Below are positions 60,999 to 64,000 of a stretch of 64,000 bases of DNA, one piece after another. The notes below the pieces were generated by a model. That model was given only the letters and a program-made list of their open reading frames with translations. It had not been told where the DNA came from and did no database searches. Within the stretch, counting starts at the first letter, position 1; each line of letters starts with the position of its first letter. The translations under genes and the position numbers were made by a program. This stretch comes from Bacteroidota bacterium (GTDB lineage Bacteria; Bacteroidota; Bacteroidia; Cytophagales; Cyclobacteriaceae), in assembly GCA_023417785.1 (NCBI GenBank), contig JAEZEH010000053.1:62001-126000 (forward strand), given 5' to 3'.

Positions 60999-61391
60999 TC
61001 AGAGCGTGTAACTTTTTTCCAATCCATTGGTATCCGACAATTTGATCACAGCGCCGTCTATTGCTTCGAGGTTCAGGGTTGTCGCGAAATCACGTTTTGC
61101 ACTGATTGAATCAGAGTATACAAGAGTACCGTTCTTGTCGTAAACCCGAATCCGTACTTTTGTATTCGGTTTTTTGGCAACCATGAGAAATACCTTGTTA
61201 TCATCGACGCCTTTAATGATGTGGAAATTACGTTCAGATTCGGAAGCTGCCGCTCTTTTTTTCTTATCAGCAGGCGTTACGGGATTTTCAAAGGCAGTTG
61301 CAGTAATCCTCTTTTCTGAGGACATTTCCGTGGCCATTACAGTTCCGATTGATAAGAAGCAGGCCAGTCCGAACACAAGATTTTTTTTCAT
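60999..61391 (-). CDS. Small secreted beta-sandwich protein, partial paralogue
   Basis: A 130-residue exported protein with a signal peptide (MKKNLVFGLACFLSIGTVMA). After a basic linker (about 41-56) comes one module of the same kind as in the gene at 60157: VRIRVYDKNGTLVYSDSISA near 80-99, with a final KSYTL. It may be a one-module relative of that two-module protein. The two genes are in the same direction and share leader sequence AAACAAAAACGAA (here at 61398-61410), suggesting similar control. Confidence 0.66.
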   Translation of the reverse strand: MKKNLVFGLACFLSIGTVMATEMSSEKRITATAFENPVTPADKKKRAAASESERNFHIIKGVDDNKVFLMVAKKPNTKVRIRVYDKNGTLVYSDSISAKRDFATTLNLEAIDGAVIKLSDTNGLEKSYTL

Positions 61392-61451
61392 AAGAAATTC
61401 GTTTTTGTTTGGTTAAGAGACGCCTACCTGGATGGAAAAGTTGCGGCCAAC

Positions 61452-61518
61452 ATGTTAAATAATGTTAAACAATCGGTTGAAATTTGTTAATGGCAAAAAT
61501 CCCGAACTTTATGTTAAA
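61452..61518. promoter_or_regulatory. Repeated ATGTTAAA motifs, possible operator
   Basis: ATGTTAAATA (61452-61461) and ATGTTAAACA (61462-61471) form a 10-base tandem, and a third ATGTTAAA lies at 61511-61518. They are upstream of the leftward gene that starts at 61391. The same core, also with a 10-base period, occurs at 41053-41072. Confidence 0.35.
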
Positions 61519-61620
61519 ATCCGGAACCCATGGGACGAATCGCCGTACATAAGGTGTTGTGGTCGATACCAACGAGCGAAATTTCGGTCGAGAAGCGGAG
61601 AAAAGGTCCTGGGGGAAATT

Positions 61621-62208
61621 CTAATTCAGATGAAAAATGTCTTTGCTTACATCCTCCTGTTTCAGGACATACATCAGGAAGCGGATTCGGCTAATAAGGA
61701 ATGACCGCTTTTGTGATGAGGAGCTAAACAAGAATTTGTACCGCTCACTGATATCCAGAGCGAGCTCGTTGGCCACCTGATACAGTGAGAACTTTGAAAG
61801 TTGTTGATTGATATTCCTGGCCTGGAGGTATTCCATAAACAATTGGTACAACGGCTGGCCTGGGGACAAGCTGATGTCGGTTTTCCAGAAGGAAACATCT
61901 CCTCCCGGATACAATTTCTCCTGAAAAGTTCGAAACATCTTATCGAGTGTAAAATTATCGAGACACTTTACTACGATATCCGACTCACCTCCCGGATAAC
62001 GCTTAATCACACTCTCAAGCCGCATAAGCGATCCGACCTTTAGCGTGTTCACTTCATGAGAGCAATATATTCCAAATGGGACATCTGAAGACTCCAGGTC
62101 CTGTAGAAGCTGGCGATACCGGGGCTCAAAGATATGCAGCGGAACCAACTCTCCCGGTATTGGAAGGATGGCCAGTGGGAACATTGGAATACGAACAGTT
62201 TTCTCCAT
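61621..62208 (-). CDS. LON substrate-binding-domain protein
   Basis: A 195-residue protein that corresponds to the N-terminal (PUA-like) domain of Lon without the ATPase or protease. It has IPMFPLAILPIPGELVPLHI near residues 7-26 and the EPRYRQLLQDL segment that opens the domain, then a helical second half (about 115-195). Bacteria often carry such stand-alone proteins; their role is not known but may be substrate recognition. It lies 30 bases after the apt gene in the same direction. Confidence 0.88.
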   Translation of the reverse strand: MEKTVRIPMFPLAILPIPGELVPLHIFEPRYRQLLQDLESSDVPFGIYCSHEVNTLKVGSLMRLESVIKRYPGGESDIVVKCLDNFTLDKMFRTFQEKLYPGGDVSFWKTDISLSPGQPLYQLFMEYLQARNINQQLSKFSLYQVANELALDISERYKFLFSSSSQKRSFLISRIRFLMYVLKQEDVSKDIFHLN

Positions 62209-62238
62209 AAAGGTTTAACACCTGAAACGTTAAAATGA

Positions 62239-62772
62239 TTAATACTCAACCAAATAATGTGGACTTAGCCCGAACTGTTTAGTCAGAAGATCCTCTCCAG
62301 GCAGGAAACTCAGGTTGATGAGGAAAGAGAAACCAATTAGTTCCGCATTGAAGTTTCGAACTAACTGTCCGGCGGCCGCAGCAGTCCCACCTGTGGCGAG
62401 CACATCATCGTGAACAAGTACTTTCCAGCCGGGTTCGATCGCGTCGTCATGTACTTCAATCGATGCGTTGCCATATTCAAGAGAGTATTCAATCGATCTG
62501 GTTTTATACGGTAGTTTACCAGCCTTTCTCACGGGTACAAACCGGCAATTCAATTCATGAGCAAGGACTGAGCCGAAGATAAAACCCCGTGCCTCAACGG
62601 CAGCAATGGCATCGATGCGCACGCCTTCCAGCCGCGAGACCATCGCGGCAGTGACCTCCCGAAACAATACCGGGTTACTCAACAGAGGTGTAATATCCTT
62701 GAATACAACACCTGGTTTAGGATAATCGTTGACATCCCGGATTGACTTTTTGATTTTTTCTTCGAGCACCAT
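62239..62772 (-). CDS. apt: Adenine phosphoribosyltransferase
   Basis: Salvages adenine by joining it to PRPP to make AMP. The 177-residue protein has the APT N-terminus IRDVNDYPKPGVVFKDITPL near residues 11-30, AVEARGFIFGSVLA near 58-71 with the base-binding arginine, and the PRPP motif VLVHDDVLATGGTAAAAG near 119-136. Length is typical. It is followed by the LON-domain gene and is divergent from an ABC ATPase gene. Confidence 0.96.
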   Translation of the reverse strand: MVLEEKIKKSIRDVNDYPKPGVVFKDITPLLSNPVLFREVTAAMVSRLEGVRIDAIAAVEARGFIFGSVLAHELNCRFVPVRKAGKLPYKTRSIEYSLEYGNASIEVHDDAIEPGWKVLVHDDVLATGGTAAAAGQLVRNFNAELIGFSFLINLSFLPGEDLLTKQFGLSPHYLVEY

Positions 62773-62856
62773 AATAATTGCAACTTTTTCCCGCCTTGCT
62801 GAAACATTATCGACAGGAACCTTACTAATATACCGATATAAACATAGTGAAACGAA

Positions 62857-63489
62857 ATGCTCCAGTTACTCAATTTTGAAAAAAATTACGGAACGAAGCG
62901 TATAATAACCGTGGAGTCAATGTCGTTCCACGCGGGGGTGTACTGGATTCGTGGGGCTAATGGCTCAGGAAAGTCTACGCTGTTCAAAGCATTAGCAGGC
63001 CTGATTCCCTGCAAAGGAAAGGTATTGCTCGACGATAACATCTCCCTGCACGAGCATCCCGTCGAGTATCGTCGAAGAGTAAATTTTTCAGAAGCTGAAC
63101 CCCTGTATCCGTCCTTTCTGACAGGTAAAGAAATCTTCAACTTCGCAGCTCATGCAAAGTCAGTCACAGCGAACCGGCAAGAAGAAATTATTGAACGATT
63201 CGGCATCGGTCAATTTTTAAAGCAACCCTGCGGAACATATTCCAGCGGGATGACAAAACGCCTTTCCCTTGCGATCGCGTTTCTTGGTACGCCTCAGGTT
63301 ATTATTCTCGACGAACCCTTGATCACATTGGATGCAGGCATCAGGGACACATTGACGACGTTGATGAAAAATATGCTTCCTGAAAAAAGAGTCGTATTCC
63401 TGCTATCGTCTCATGAACATCTTACGGACTCGTACTTACCAATAGCCAACTCGTTAGTAATTGACAACCATACGCTCAACCCTGTGTGA
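62857..63489 (+). CDS. ABC transporter ATPase, small export type
   Basis: A 210-residue ABC ATPase. Walker A is GANGSGKST at residues 33-41, the signature is TYSSGMTKRLSLAIAF near 128-143, Walker B is VIILDEPLITLD near 148-159 and the switch histidine is in LSSHEH near 184-189. It is the short form without an extra C-terminal domain, like CcmA or antibiotic-export ATPases. A membrane-protein gene begins within its stop codon region, so this is an ABC exporter operon whose cargo cannot be told. Confidence 0.9.
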   Translation: MLQLLNFEKNYGTKRIITVESMSFHAGVYWIRGANGSGKSTLFKALAGLIPCKGKVLLDDNISLHEHPVEYRRRVNFSEAEPLYPSFLTGKEIFNFAAHAKSVTANRQEEIIERFGIGQFLKQPCGTYSSGMTKRLSLAIAFLGTPQVIILDEPLITLDAGIRDTLTTLMKNMLPEKRVVFLLSSHEHLTDSYLPIANSLVIDNHTLNPV

Positions 63490-64000
63490 ATTCATCTGCC
63501 ATTATACTGAGTAAAGTATTCGCTGTTGAGTTCTTCCGGCGAAACGCTTCTTTGTTTATGCTGCTCCTTCTGTTTGCTGCAGGATTTATGCGCAGCATCG
63601 ACCACATCATCCTCGCCGTTTACTTAACGAGCTCAGTACAATTTCTCATGATACCCATCATGATCTGGACAGCTTATCTTCTATACGTAATTAGTTTTAA
63701 TACTAAACTCCTTACACTTTCTGAAAACTCATTTGCGGTTGATTTCATATTGGTACCAACGGCTCAACAGTGGGCTTCAGCCATATATGTTGCTGCGATT
63801 CAGCTTTTACCAAATTTCATATACGGTTTCTTTTTGATCATCATTAGTTTCAGAAACGATAAGTCTTCTTCGGCACTTTTGATTTTTTTTGTTCTGCCGA
63901 GTCAGCTTTTAATAGCAGCCTCTCTCCTGAAAAGAAAGCTTATCCGGCCTGACTTCGAGCAAAGGGTCGGATTTGTTACCCAATGGATTTCAGAAAATCT
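63486..64000 (+). CDS. Membrane protein, probable ABC permease, 5' part
   Basis: Starts with a GTG at 63486 that overlaps the ATPase stop in GTGA, a typical coupled pair, and runs off the right edge after 171 codons. The predicted chain has four or more hydrophobic segments: near 22-35 (LFMLLLLFAAGFM), 53-75, 106-128 and 135-150. It has no signature I recognise, but its position argues that it is the permease partner of the ATPase. No stop is seen within the window. Confidence 0.65.
   Translation, partial: MNSSAIILSKVFAVEFFRRNASLFMLLLLFAAGFMRSIDHIILAVYLTSSVQFLMIPIMIWTAYLLYVISFNTKLLTLSENSFAVDFILVPTAQQWASAIYVAAIQLLPNFIYGFFLIIISFRNDKSSSALLIFFVLPSQLLIAASLLKRKLIRPDFEQRVGFVTQWISEN

Overview
The window reads as a gene-dense chromosomal stretch from a Bacteroidota species, most likely in the Cytophagales (inference; no rRNA is present). 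The evidence is a set of gliding-motility ABC transporter genes (gldA, gldF, gldG), a type IX secretion C-terminal sorting domain, several -7 boxes of the Bacteroidota form TAnnTTTG, no clear Shine-Dalgarno sequences, and families typical of the group: YfhO, DUF3857, DUF4340, head-GIN DUF2807, tandem FtsX permeases and a propeller/Y_Y_Y/LuxR regulator. No rRNA, tRNA, CRISPR array, prophage, insertion sequence or restriction system was seen.

Layout. 1-4200 is a molybdenum-cofactor island: moeA (cut by the left edge), moaC, mobA, moaE, moaD and moaA in both orientations. It also holds an undescribed 39-residue membrane peptide with its own promoter and terminator, preceded by folded intergenic DNA. 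4252-8510 holds a large YfhO-type membrane protein, an 11-bp tandem repeat, a threonine aldolase and a small protein that is almost only a T9SS sorting domain. 8635-12981 carries nuoABCD followed by the bifunctional NAD(P)HX repair enzyme. 13689-20369 is a stress and housekeeping run: DUF456, two universal stress proteins, a membrane-anchored J-protein with a coupled SUI1/YciH factor, a left-handed beta-helix transferase, a DUF3347 lipoprotein, a CDGSH protein and DUF1206. 20411-26473 holds two glycosyltransferases and a metal-handling group: a 16-cysteine four-helix copper protein, a metallochaperone and an AraC regulator with a CxxC metal-binding-like N-terminus.

26519-34630 has a one-piece sensor/LuxR regulator divergent from a periplasmic GH3 beta-glucosidase, then envelope proteins. 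34718-40975 contains a phosphodiesterase and the leftward gldA-gldF-gldG-DUF4340-dnaN series. 41112-50832 includes a thioredoxin-fold envelope protein, a conserved unknown behind a palindrome-rich leader, a polyprenyl synthase, CorA, a Na/Ca exchanger, a coiled-coil lipoprotein and an ndh-kup operon. 50961-58340 is a tandem of three FtsX-type permeases without an ATPase. The right end has a GIN adhesin-like protein, an SMP-30 protein, two small secreted proteins with a shared A-rich leader, a LON-domain protein, apt, and the start of an ABC transporter operon cut by the right edge.

No single unmistakable new system stands out. The best leads are the structured DNA and small membrane peptide inside the Mo-cofactor island, a CxCxxC cluster in NuoD, the palindrome-rich leader at 42580-42657, a decameric ATGTTAAA repeat shared by two distant promoters, and the metal-handling group at 23-26 kb.
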